From positions 1 to 30,428 of the IMG/VR virus record IMGVR_UViG_3300027833_000163: DNA of 30,428 nt; one strand, written 5' to 3'. Made by a program: the position numbers and the translations under genes. Position 1 is the first letter of the stretch. Each line of letters begins with the position of its first letter. The notes beneath the pieces are model-generated. The model saw only the letters and a list, made by a program, of their open reading frames with translations. It ran no database searches and was not told the DNA's origin. This document shows, piece by piece, positions 1 through 5,001 of the stretch. Source of the DNA: a virus.

Positions 1-167
1 GCTAAATGTACCACTTCACCATCATCTCTGGTGCAGTAGCTGTACATTCCATCTACAGATCTAAAGTTAAGTTCTTCTCCTTCTGTAATTTGAGGAGCAC
101 CTGGTGGTACTTTATCCTCAACTATTACTTTAATTCTGCTATTTCTAGGTACATCGTATAGTTTCAT
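1..167 (-). CDS. Partial small protein, N-terminal part only
   Basis: Leftward reading frame starting with ATG at 167 and running off the left edge without a stop, so only the first 55 codons are visible. The protein begins MKLYDVPRNSRIKVIVED and continues with a Pro-Gly-rich turn and a segment suggesting a small beta-rich fold (EGEELNFRSVDGMYSYC). It lies 35 nt downstream of the next small leftward gene, in the same orientation and presumably the same early operon. I do not recognise a family. The start is supported by an A-rich leader and the lack of an earlier in-frame ATG near it. No function is proposed. Confidence 0.7.
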   Translation of the reverse strand, partial: MKLYDVPRNSRIKVIVEDKVPPGAPQITEGEELNFRSVDGMYSYCTRDDGEVVHL

Positions 168-202
168 ATGTTTTTTTTGATAACACTTAGTGTTAATTAA
201 AT

Positions 203-427
203 TTATAATATTTGTACTTCTACCCAACCTTTCTCAGAGTGTTCTGCTGTTGCAACATAACCATCGTCTTTAAGTTCTTGTTCTAATTTCAAAGCTGCAT
301 CCCACAACTCTGGCTCAGGTATTTCATCATGCTCATCATCATGATATACATCACCTCTACATTCGTAGAATTCATTGTCTTCATTCCATTCAAATCTCCA
401 ACCGTCTATTGTTCTATATCTTTCCAT
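203..427 (-). CDS. Small acidic hypothetical protein (74 aa)
   Basis: Complete leftward frame of 74 codons, ATG at 427, three bases after the stop of the Fis-type gene, so probably translationally linked to it. The product is strongly acidic with a central Asp/Glu/His cluster (HDDEHDEIPEPE), followed by a predicted helix (LWDAALKLEQELKDDGY) and a terminal beta strand (GWVEVQIL). No membrane segment or signal peptide is visible. Small acidic phage proteins of this kind can be DNA mimics or host-takeover factors, but that is only a class-level guess. The family is not recognised. Confidence 0.7.
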   Translation of the reverse strand: MERYRTIDGWRFEWNEDNEFYECRGDVYHDDEHDEIPEPELWDAALKLEQELKDDGYVATAEHSEKGWVEVQIL

Positions 428-430
428 TGT

Positions 431-646
431 TTATAATTTAGTAATCCTCTTTCTTCTTTGTTTAATCTCTTGTTTATTAATACTTGTTTCATACAATCCC
501 TCAACCTTTGTAATGTTAAAGTCTTTTATGTATCTATACAGAGTTCTCTCTGTTATGCCTAGCTTTTCAGCTGCATGAGCTCTATGTCCACAACACTTGT
601 TCATGGCCTTAATAATTAATGCTACGTGTGCTTCTCTAATTGTCAT
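431..646 (-). CDS. Fis-type helix-turn-helix DNA-binding protein (71 aa)
   Basis: Predicted DNA-binding protein consisting almost only of a Fis/NtrC-C-terminal type HTH (HTH_8). Residues 4-44 match the family pattern: a first helix (REAHVALIIKAMNK), a turn, the helix AHAAEKLG, then the recognition helix ITERTLYRYIKDF, with the usual AA-x-LGI-x-x-x-TLYR signature. The C-terminus is basic (QRRKRITKL), fitting DNA contact. In bacteria this domain is normally the tail of a sigma-54 activator or the nucleoid protein Fis; here it stands alone, with no AAA+ domain. The ATG at 646 overlaps the stop of the membrane microprotein gene by four bases (ATGA). Likely an early transcription regulator or nucleoid-type protein; the target is unknown. 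Confidence 0.75.
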   Translation of the reverse strand: MTIREAHVALIIKAMNKCCGHRAHAAEKLGITERTLYRYIKDFNITKVEGLYETSINKQEIKQRRKRITKL

Positions 647-786
647 GACCCTAAGACATTACAAATTATCATAACCCACATAAGAGCCATTAAAAAAATG
701 ATTACTGGTAAACATCCTTTCATGTTACGCTTGTACTGCTCTTTTGAGCGTCCTTGGTATTCCCACTTATCCTTTTCCTTACTCAT
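643..786 (-). CDS. Small single-pass membrane protein (47 aa)
   Basis: A 47-codon leftward frame with ATG at 786 and TGA at 643-645. The N-terminal half is charged (MSKEKDKWEYQGRSKEQYKR). Residues about 25-44 are one hydrophobic helix (CLPVIIFLMALMWVMIICNV), so the protein should cross the membrane once; by the positive-inside rule the basic N-terminus is probably cytoplasmic. It is tightly embedded: its start overlaps the stop of the upstream gene by eight bases and its stop overlaps the next start as ATGA. That four-gene overlap chain is the main evidence that this short frame is real. Phage membrane microproteins often act in superinfection exclusion or host interference; no specific role can be read here. 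Confidence 0.7.
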   Translation of the reverse strand: MSKEKDKWEYQGRSKEQYKRNMKGCLPVIIFLMALMWVMIICNVLGS

Positions 787-934
787 AGCTAAAGTATTTA
801 GATTTCATTCTCTTCCACCATGGATTCAGAATTGATATTGTGTTATACTCTTCCTCTGTGTACACTTCTACACGTCCCTTGTCATCAATTAGACAATGCA
901 AACCTGTTTCAAGTACTATATGTTCTTTAATCAT
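779..934 (-). CDS. Small hypothetical protein (51 aa)
   Basis: Leftward 51-codon frame with ATG at 934 and TAA at 779-781. The product begins MIKEHIVLETGLHCLIDD, looks like a short beta-meander (VLETGLHCLIDDKGRVEVYTEEEYNTI), and ends in a basic aromatic tail (NPWWKRMKSKYFSYE). It overlaps the preceding gene (stop at 927) by eight bases and the following gene by eight bases, a pattern typical of compact phage early operons. I recognise no family. The coding call rests on the overlap chain, the absence of stops and sensible amino-acid composition. Confidence 0.65.
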   Translation of the reverse strand: MIKEHIVLETGLHCLIDDKGRVEVYTEEEYNTISILNPWWKRMKSKYFSYE

Positions 935-1169
935 GCTCGTAGTATTTATTTAAGATTAATGTTTCTATCTCTGCTATTGTATCATAATGTAGAATGCCAA
1001 TAATATCTTGGCCTCCACATGATATAATGTGTGATTCAAACTCTGCAGGTGCTCCTGGATAACCAGCCATATCTGCATCATATGTTATTTCTTTCTCCTC
1101 TGGTGCATAAAAACCAGTGACATTGAGTACAACATTGTCATACTCAATCTCATGTGTGGTTCCTTGCAT
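927..1169 (-). CDS. Hypothetical protein (80 aa)
   Basis: Complete leftward frame with ATG at 1169, two bases after the stop of the upstream 48-aa gene. The N-terminal half is beta-like (EIEYDNVVLNVTGFYAPEEKEITYDADM). The C-terminal half holds a predicted amphipathic helix (HYDTIAEIETLILNKYYEHD). A GlyAla/Pro loop (GYPGAPAEFESH) separates them. Small, acidic and soluble, it resembles many uncharacterised early phage proteins. No catalytic motif or metal-binding cluster is visible. It belongs to the contiguous leftward gene chain 1318 to 203. Confidence 0.7.
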   Translation of the reverse strand: MQGTTHEIEYDNVVLNVTGFYAPEEKEITYDADMAGYPGAPAEFESHIISCGGQDIIGILHYDTIAEIETLILNKYYEHD

Positions 1170-1171
1170 AA

Positions 1172-1318
1172 TTAGTAGCCTATTTGTTCTAGCGCTTCAT
1201 CTTCTGCTTCTACTGTATACATAGTATTAGCAATGTTGCACATAAATAGCACTCCAAACATGAATGCTGCTTTTCTAAATCTGTAAAACTCCGTGGGTGT
1301 TAGTTTAATTTTTCTCAT
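1172..1318 (-). CDS. Small hydrophobic protein (48 aa), possible membrane anchor
   Basis: Leftward 48-codon frame with ATG at 1318 and TAA at 1172-1174, two bases before the start of the next gene. The N-terminus is basic (MRKIKLTPTEFYRFRKA). It is followed by a short hydrophobic run at about residues 17-30 (AAFMFGVLFMCNIA) and an acidic tail (VEAEDEALEQIGY). The arrangement resembles a short membrane anchor or an uncleaved signal, although the hydrophobic stretch is short for a full transmembrane helix. It is the first gene of the overlapping leftward chain. No family recognised. Confidence 0.6.
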   Translation of the reverse strand: MRKIKLTPTEFYRFRKAAFMFGVLFMCNIANTMYTVEAEDEALEQIGY

Positions 1319-1514
1319 TTTGTATTTATTAATGGTTCAACTTATTTATTATAATATACTTAGAGTGCTTATCCATTGTTGGCTGACACTATTTCAGAAT
1401 AGTCAGTGGTATTGCTTGACTCATTTCTCTAAGTATAAGAACTATCATCTGCTCTCCTGCAGCGTTGAGGTTATCTAGAAACCAAGATTGTTAGTGTAGT
1501 CCTTTCATTCATTA
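1319..1514. other. Noncoding gap with an 11-bp inverted repeat
   Basis: I find no reading frame longer than about 20 codons on the minus strand here, and the plus-strand frame is a shadow. The gap contains a perfect 11-bp inverted repeat (TATACTTAGAG at 1355-1365, CTCTAAGTATA at 1427-1437). Inside it sits a 6-bp hairpin (ACTATT, TCAG loop, AATAGT, near 1389-1404). As RNA this could form a closed, roughly 80-nt fold between two leftward genes, for example a leader, a processing site or a small RNA. It lacks the TTCRANNC loop of a tRNA. In AT-rich DNA such repeats can arise by chance. Confidence 0.4.
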
Positions 1515-1709
1515 TTAAAAGCTTTGTTCTTCTTCGCCACATATTACACATCTCGAAGTTCCGTATCTTACATCTTGGTATTTGTGTTTACACAACTGTT
1601 TATCTTCTTCATAACACTGCTGACAAGTATGAACCTCATCACAAGTGCAAGTTAGCTCAGGAGATATTCTAAACATCTCCCAAGCATCTTGTGCATCTTC
1701 AAAGAACAT
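1515..1709 (-). CDS. Zinc-finger-like small protein (64 aa)
   Basis: Leftward frame read from ATG at 1709 rather than an upstream TTG at 1718, because the ATG follows the stop of the upstream gene by only a few bases and the TTG would lie inside that gene. The product has an acidic helical start (MFFEDAQDAWEMF), then a cysteine-rich part: CTCDEVHTCQQC, a lone Cys/His pair (CKHK) and CVICGEEE near the C-terminus. Two or three CxxC-type knuckles suggest binding of one or two zinc ions, as in small transcription-modulating or protein-binding zinc ribbons. No specific family recognised. Confidence 0.65.
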   Translation of the reverse strand: MFFEDAQDAWEMFRISPELTCTCDEVHTCQQCYEEDKQLCKHKYQDVRYGTSRCVICGEEEQSF

Positions 1710-1711
1710 AA

Positions 1712-1822
1712 CTACCAATCTAATAAGTTATGTTCTGTAATTACTGTATTACCATCTTTGTCTTTCCAAGTGGTAGTGTACTTGAAGTTGTCATCAACTC
1801 CTGACTGTGATATAAATTCCAT
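1712..1822 (-). CDS. Small hypothetical protein (36 aa)
   Basis: Leftward 36-codon frame, ATG at 1822 and TAG at 1712-1714, placed directly upstream of the zinc-finger-like gene (its ATG begins two bases after this stop). The product, starting MEFISQSGVDDNFKY, is hydrophilic and beta-like with a WKDKDGNTV turn. It is the first coding unit to the left of the structured noncoding stretch 1823-2284, so its leader may carry the regulation of the operon. Being so short, it could also be a leader peptide. Coding status rests on spacing and composition. Confidence 0.5.
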   Translation of the reverse strand: MEFISQSGVDDNFKYTTTWKDKDGNTVITEHNLLDW

Positions 1823-2284
1823 GATATAATAGTACAATGCTCTCCAGCGTTAAGTTACTAAACATAATATACTAGTCAAGGTTACAATTGTGAGTCTATT
1901 GTATGCATCTACATACACATGGGCTTATGAATAGTCTAACTATTCTACCTTCAACTTACCGTTGTTTATCTGCAGGTAACCACTACTGCTTTTATTGACT
2001 AGTAATTAATATGTTTTAGAGCTCCCTAACTTAATATAAGCATAGAGAGAAAGTTATTAGGTGTGTGTGTAAGTGTAGCATGTTAATGCTATATTTATTT
2101 AGTATGCAACAGTGAATGTTACAGCTGTCAAAAGGTGTTGAAATGTGGCTTATGTGAACACGTACAAGTTATCACACACACAAAACATACACTTTATTTG
2201 GTTTTTAAAGGCCCAACCCTGTATTCCCACCCAGTATATAAGGAGAGAGCGATAAACTCTCCCCTTAAGGGTGTGAAATGGTTG
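1823..2284. other. Gene-free region with nested inverted repeats
   Basis: No frame on the minus strand exceeds about 16 codons; the plus-strand frame at 2135-2386 runs antisense into a real gene and is discarded. The stretch is rich in possible RNA structure. TACTAGTCAAGGTTAC (1870-1885) can pair with GTAACC (1976-1981) plus TTGACTAGTA (1995-2004). A GAATAG/CTATTC hairpin lies inside (1929-1945). There is a perfect TAGCAT/ATGCTA hairpin (2076-2091). A GT-repeat (2061-2070) matches a CA-repeat (2173-2182). It may be a leader, a noncoding RNA gene or a regulatory region for the leftward small genes. I see no tRNA. Confidence 0.5.
2240..2266 (-). terminator. Hairpin after the 146-aa gene
   Basis: AAGGAGAGAG (2240-2249) pairs with CTCTCCCCTT (2257-2266), a 10-bp stem with one wobble pair and a 7-nt loop, about 20 nt beyond the stop of the leftward gene. 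A second small hairpin (GGTTGCC/GCAACC) overlaps the stop codon itself. There is no clean T-run on the leftward side, so this may be a Rho-assisted or imperfect terminator, or a 3'-end stabiliser, rather than a textbook intrinsic terminator. Confidence 0.45.
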
Positions 2285-2725
2285 CTAAAAGGCAACCAGG
2301 TCATCCAGCTTGATAACTGGTGCAACAAACTCCTCAGCGGTTTCATCCGTGATTGCAAAGTCTTCCACTTGAGTTCCTCCTGGTAAGGACACGAAGTGGC
2401 CTGTTGTTTGCTTAGGCTTTCCTGTGGTGGCATCCATTTGGATGACTCCATCAATCTTGGTATCCCAAGAAGTTTGTAGAATGGGAAAGGATTGAACCAT
2501 TCCTTTCTTGATGGATTGGTCACGCAATCCTCTGCTCACAGCTGTGGAGCAAGCAACGACAGTGCTTGCACCATCTGCACGCTTTATGATTAGAGCAACT
2601 CGCTTGCTCTCATCTTGAAAGTTCTTGTCAATTAATGACCAAGAGCCTCCTTTTCCTGCATTGGATGCTACTGTCCCTAAGTTTACAAGGGTTTCTGACT
2701 GGTAATCTTTAAATTGTAATGCCAT
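2285..2725 (-). CDS. Unknown protein, GC-rich gene (146 aa)
   Basis: Leftward frame with ATG at 2725 and TAG at 2285, the first gene left of the divergence point. The product MALQFKDYQSETLVNLGTVA... is soluble, mixed alpha/beta, with a mildly basic central part (SKRVALIIKRADG), a Ser/Ala stretch (ACSTAVSRGLRDQ), and an acidic C-terminus (ITDETAEEFVAPVIKLDDL). That layout, with an acidic tail on a small beta-rich domain, would be compatible with a nucleic-acid-binding protein such as an SSB-like factor, but I cannot demonstrate it. By eye its DNA is clearly more GC-rich than all neighbours and it is followed by a strong hairpin. Both suggest either high expression with selected codons or separate origin. 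Family not recognised. Confidence 0.75.
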   Translation of the reverse strand: MALQFKDYQSETLVNLGTVASNAGKGGSWSLIDKNFQDESKRVALIIKRADGASTVVACSTAVSRGLRDQSIKKGMVQSFPILQTSWDTKIDGVIQMDATTGKPKQTTGHFVSLPGGTQVEDFAITDETAEEFVAPVIKLDDLVAF

Positions 2726-3075
2726 TGTTTTCTGTTTTTTAATGGATTATTGTGAAGACTGGGGGCTACCCCCAACCGTCAAATTTTGTGTGGGGTCTTC
2801 AATTGGTAGGGGTCTACTCCCTTATACACACGATGGGGTGGGGCTTTTTAGAAAAAAAGTTTTTAGAAAATTTGGTTGGCATGGTAAAAATGTTTTACCT
2901 TTGGTGGGTGGGTGGGTTATTAGTTATTATACTTTCTTCTTTTACATGTAACTAATAAAGGTATATAATTAGTTACTGATACATAATATAGCATTGAAAT
3001 ATACCATATGTTGTATATATAGATTTTTATTGTATATTTGTGATTATATGATGTGTAATTATATACAACTAAATC
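2726..3075. promoter_or_regulatory. Divergent intergenic region with G-tracts
   Basis: A 350-nt gap between the leftward early-type block and the rightward virion block. Visible elements: a perfect GGGGG-CTA-CCCCC hairpin (2761-2773) nested inside GAAGAC/GTCTTC arms, then GGGGTGGGG (2833-2841). Two copies of TTTTTAGAAAA follow. GGTGGGTGGGTGGG (2903-2916) could form a two- to three-layer G-quadruplex. An AT-rich promoter zone occupies 2940-3075. Such G-runs are conspicuous in a low-GC genome. Plausible roles are divergent promoter control, replication origin or a packaging signal; the sequence alone does not decide. The plus-strand frames here are not credible genes. Confidence 0.55.
3011..3040 (+). 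promoter_or_regulatory. Bacteroidota-type promoter
   Basis: TTG at 3011-3013, a 19-nt spacer and TATATTTG at 3033-3040. This agrees with the Bacteroidota housekeeping consensus (TTTG or TTG near -33, TAnnTTTG near -7). Transcription would begin near 3045-3048, giving a leader of roughly 30 nt before the ATG at 3076. It probably drives the rightward packaging and structural genes using host RNA polymerase. Confidence 0.6.
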
Positions 3076-3537
3076 ATGGAAAAAAGAAATACAGTCATAC
3101 AAGAGCTAAAGAAGAGTTTAGAGGATGAGTATGTAGTAGCACAAAAGTATTATTCTATACTATCTGCTATTAATAACCTTAATCTAACAAAGAGGGAGAT
3201 TGAACTAGTAGCATTTACAGCAGTGAAGGGAACTATATCCTATGCAAACTCAAGAGCACAGTTTTGTGAGAAGTACAATACAACTACAGCTACAATTAAC
3301 AACATAGTGTCAAAGCTTAAGAAGGTGGGAATCTTTGTGAAGCATCTAGGTAAGATAAAGGTTAACCCCATCATCGTTATAGACTTCAAAAAAAATTTAA
3401 ACCTAGTAATTAGATTAGTACATAATGAAGAAGTCAAAAAAACTGTCCTTAAAGGATCGAGTTATAAAGAAGATGTCAACCAAGCTGATAGTGTCAGAGA
3501 TAGTTCTGAATCAAGTAATAACTCACCAGTTCAATAG
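3076..3537 (+). CDS. Winged-helix-like putative regulator (153 aa)
   Basis: First gene of the rightward block, directly behind the Bacteroidota-type promoter. Residues 1-30 form a basic helix. Residues about 37-90 read as a helix-turn-helix/winged-helix domain: NLTKREIELVAFTAVKG, then RAQFCEKYNTTTATINNIVSKLKKVGIFVKHLGKIKVNP, where TTTATINNIVSKLKK would be the recognition helix and GIFVKHLGKIKVNP the wing. The C-terminal tail (Ser/Asp/Asn-rich, SSESSNNSPVQ) looks disordered and is encoded within a 113-nt out-of-frame overlap with the next gene. Probably a DNA-binding regulator or packaging-associated protein. Domain assignment is by pattern only. Confidence 0.7.
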   Translation: MEKRNTVIQELKKSLEDEYVVAQKYYSILSAINNLNLTKREIELVAFTAVKGTISYANSRAQFCEKYNTTTATINNIVSKLKKVGIFVKHLGKIKVNPIIVIDFKKNLNLVIRLVHNEEVKKTVLKGSSYKEDVNQADSVRDSSESSNNSPVQ

Positions 3538-3784
3538 TGCTCACGATGCACTAAAGAATAACAATAGTGTAGAGATATCTGGTTATGGTAAGTTTTTGTT
3601 TAATAAGAAAAAAGCTAAGACAAAGGTGAAAAGTCTAGAAAAGGTTAAAGAATCTTACGAAAAGATCTTAACAGAGGATGATATCTCGTTAAAAAGATCT
3701 AACTTTATAAAAAGTAAATTAAGTTCTATAAACTTAACTTTGAATTCATTAAAACCAAAAATAAAAGAAGATGAAACTATCTGA
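3425..3784 (+). CDS. HU/IHF-like DNA-binding protein (119 aa)
   Basis: Residues about 17-62 resemble the HU/IHF fold: two helices (KLIVSEIVLNQVITHQFNSAHDAL) followed by the beta-hairpin signature NSVEISGYGKFLFNKKKAK, comparable with the GFG-x-F motif of HU. Lysine-rich arms and a helical basic C-terminus (residues 63-119) follow. It probably bends or coats DNA during packaging or transcription. The upstream gene overlaps it by 113 nt in another frame. A second in-frame ATG at 3473 (MSTKLIVSE) would still overlap by 65 nt and would keep the whole fold, so the true start is uncertain. Crassvirales are known to encode IHF-like proteins; a second one is at 29206-29685. Confidence 0.65.
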   Translation: MKKSKKLSLKDRVIKKMSTKLIVSEIVLNQVITHQFNSAHDALKNNNSVEISGYGKFLFNKKKAKTKVKSLEKVKESYEKILTEDDISLKRSNFIKSKLSSINLTLNSLKPKIKEDETI

Positions 3785-4067
3785 GATATATGAAGGATGG
3801 AGAAATAAGATTCTACCCCCTGAAAAATTAAAAGATAAGATTGCAGAAGTGAGTGCTGAAAGAATAGCTATATGTGATGGATGTGATAATCATTCTAGTA
3901 ATCACAAAACAGTACGACCAGATGCACATTGTGTAAGTTGTGGATGTACACTATCTGCAAAAACAAAATGCTTATCTTGCTCGTGCCCTATTAATAAGTG
4001 GCAGGCTGTACTAACTTCAGAACAAGAAGATAAATATAAAGATTATGAAAAAACAACTACGACTTAA
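3771..4067 (+). CDS. Double zinc-ribbon protein (98 aa)
   Basis: Overlaps the preceding stop by 14 nt. Eight cysteines fall in two CxxC...CxxCxC groups: C35/C38, C54/C57/C59, C67/C70/C72, within AICDGCDN, HCVSCGCTL and KCLSCSCP. This suggests binding of two structural zinc ions. Residues 1-30 are a helical, amphipathic lead (MKLSEIYEGWRNKILPPEKL) and the C-terminus is charged. Zinc-ribbon proteins of this size are common next to the terminase genes of crAss-like phages, but their role is not established; protein-protein or DNA contact during packaging is a guess. Confidence 0.75.
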   Translation: MKLSEIYEGWRNKILPPEKLKDKIAEVSAERIAICDGCDNHSSNHKTVRPDAHCVSCGCTLSAKTKCLSCSCPINKWQAVLTSEQEDKYKDYEKTTTT

Positions 4068-4335
4068 TAAAGTATCAGTATCATCACTGATCCAAGTACT
4101 GAGCCAACTGTTTGAAGATGGAGCAGATTTTATTGATATAGAAGGAGAGGAACAAGAAGGTAAAGAGAATGACATCATTAAAGTTACAGTTCGCCCTGAA
4201 TACTATATTGATAGCGATGGTAAATCAGAAGATAATGAAGATGATCCAGAATACTTATTTACAGAACACCCTTACGAAGAACCTGATAAAAAGCTAAATC
4301 CACTTTCAGATGAAGATATAAATGACTTAATTTAA
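4045..4335 (+). CDS. Acidic hypothetical protein (96 aa)
   Basis: Starts within the previous gene (23-nt overlap). The N-terminus is a basic amphipathic helix (KKQLRLNKVSVSSLIQVLSQLFEDG). A beta pair follows (DFIDIEGEEQ and DIIKVTVRPEYY), then a very acidic, probably disordered C-terminal half (DSDGKSEDNEDDPE, PYEEPDKKLNPLSDEDINDL). No catalytic motif is visible. The position between zinc-ribbon and terminase genes suggests a packaging- or assembly-associated adaptor, by context only. Confidence 0.7.
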   Translation: MKKQLRLNKVSVSSLIQVLSQLFEDGADFIDIEGEEQEGKENDIIKVTVRPEYYIDSDGKSEDNEDDPEYLFTEHPYEEPDKKLNPLSDEDINDLI

Positions 4336-4342
4336 GTGACTA

Positions 4343-4618
4343 ATGAGAAAACCAACTAATACATATATGCAAGAAATTGTAAAGATCATTAACCAATTGA
4401 CTGTAAACCATCCTAAGATTAGTCTTGGAAAACACATAGACACAGCTTTAGATGGAGAAAATATATGGTCATTGAGCAATGAGAAATTTTACTCTTTGTT
4501 GCGTAATTACCAAGCTAAACTAGATGCAGTGGAGCTATCTGATGATGATTGGGAAATGGATAAAATATTAAAAGATGGAATGGACTTAAGTTTAGAAGAC
4601 CATGACGAACTCTACTAA
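4343..4618 (+). CDS. Hypothetical helical protein (91 aa)
   Basis: ATG at 4343, seven bases past the previous stop. The product is predicted mostly helical: MQEIVKIINQLTVNHP, ISLGKHIDTAL and SNEKFYSLLRNYQAKLDAVE, followed by an acidic tail rich in Asp (SDDDWEMDKILKDGMDLSLEDHDELY). No known domain recognised. It sits in the tightly packed run leading to the terminase and may be a small adaptor. The antisense frame over this gene is a shadow. Confidence 0.7.
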   Translation: MRKPTNTYMQEIVKIINQLTVNHPKISLGKHIDTALDGENIWSLSNEKFYSLLRNYQAKLDAVELSDDDWEMDKILKDGMDLSLEDHDELY

Positions 4619-4694
4619 TAATAATTACGTCTTTATATACTGGGAAGACGGATGGAATCAAGAACAAGATGGCAAAAAAAACTACATATATTAA
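4602..4694 (+). CDS. Possible microprotein (30 aa) bridging two genes
   Basis: A 30-codon frame with ATG at 4602 and TAA at 4692-4694, overlapping the end of the previous gene by 17 nt and the start of the next by 26 nt. The product (MTNSTNNNYVFIYWEDGWNQ and ten more residues) is aromatic and acidic. An AGAAG sequence lies a few bases upstream of the ATG. It would fill the only sizeable gap in this otherwise overlapping run and could provide translational coupling. It could equally be chance. Confidence 0.3.
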   Translation: MTNSTNNNYVFIYWEDGWNQEQDGKKNYIY

Positions 4695-5001
4695 TGCAGA
4701 GCTTGATTGGGCAGAGCAGCAATTAATCTCTTGGAAAGAGTACGTTGATGCTAATCCATTACATAAGCTTGATGATAGAGTAAAATACAAAGAAACTTCT
4801 AACGGTGGTCAAATACCAATGGTTGTTGCAAGTATAGAGTCTCAAGGAAAATTTGTACAAGATACAATGAAGAACTATCTGTCTCTTTTAGAACAAGTTG
4901 ATAAACTTCGTGAAAAGGAAGCAAAGAAGAAAATAGAAACTAGAGGTGGACAAGAGTTGGGATCTATGGCTGAAGAGTTTATAAAGAGTAGAAAAGAATG
5001 A
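4669..5001 (+). CDS. Coiled-coil protein before terL; possible small terminase
   Basis: A 110-aa protein with an N-terminal helix (INAELDWAEQQLISWKEYVD), a short hydrophilic middle (LDDRVKYKETSNGGQIP), and a long C-terminal helix/coiled coil (MVVASIESQGKFVQDTMKNYLSLLEQVDKLREKEAKKK). Its TGA overlaps the terL ATG (ATGA), the position commonly occupied by the small terminase subunit. Size and helicity are compatible with a TerS-like oligomer, but no clear HTH is visible, so this is a positional hypothesis. Alternative: a terminase-associated adaptor. Confidence 0.7.
   Translation: MAKKTTYINAELDWAEQQLISWKEYVDANPLHKLDDRVKYKETSNGGQIPMVVASIESQGKFVQDTMKNYLSLLEQVDKLREKEAKKKIETRGGQELGSMAEEFIKSRKE

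Noticed and set aside
1293-1478. Plus-strand 61-codon frame in the 1319-1514 gap
   Set aside because: Overlaps a real leftward gene start, is hydrophobic and low in charge as expected of AT-rich noise, and opposes the operon.
1903-1980. Possible suppressor tRNA: a 5-bp stem with a 7-nt loop containing CTA near 1929-1945
   Set aside because: No recognisable D-arm, no TTCRANNC T-loop, and no acceptor stem at the right distance on either strand; amber is used as an ordinary stop in the window.
2135-2523. Frames opposite or overlapping the 146-aa gene
   Set aside because: They are shadows of the leftward gene, which has sensible composition and a start next to the divergence region.
2742-2955. 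Two plus-strand reading frames across the G-rich gap
   Set aside because: Unnatural composition driven by G-runs, no leader, and mutually overlapping frames; better explained as noncoding.
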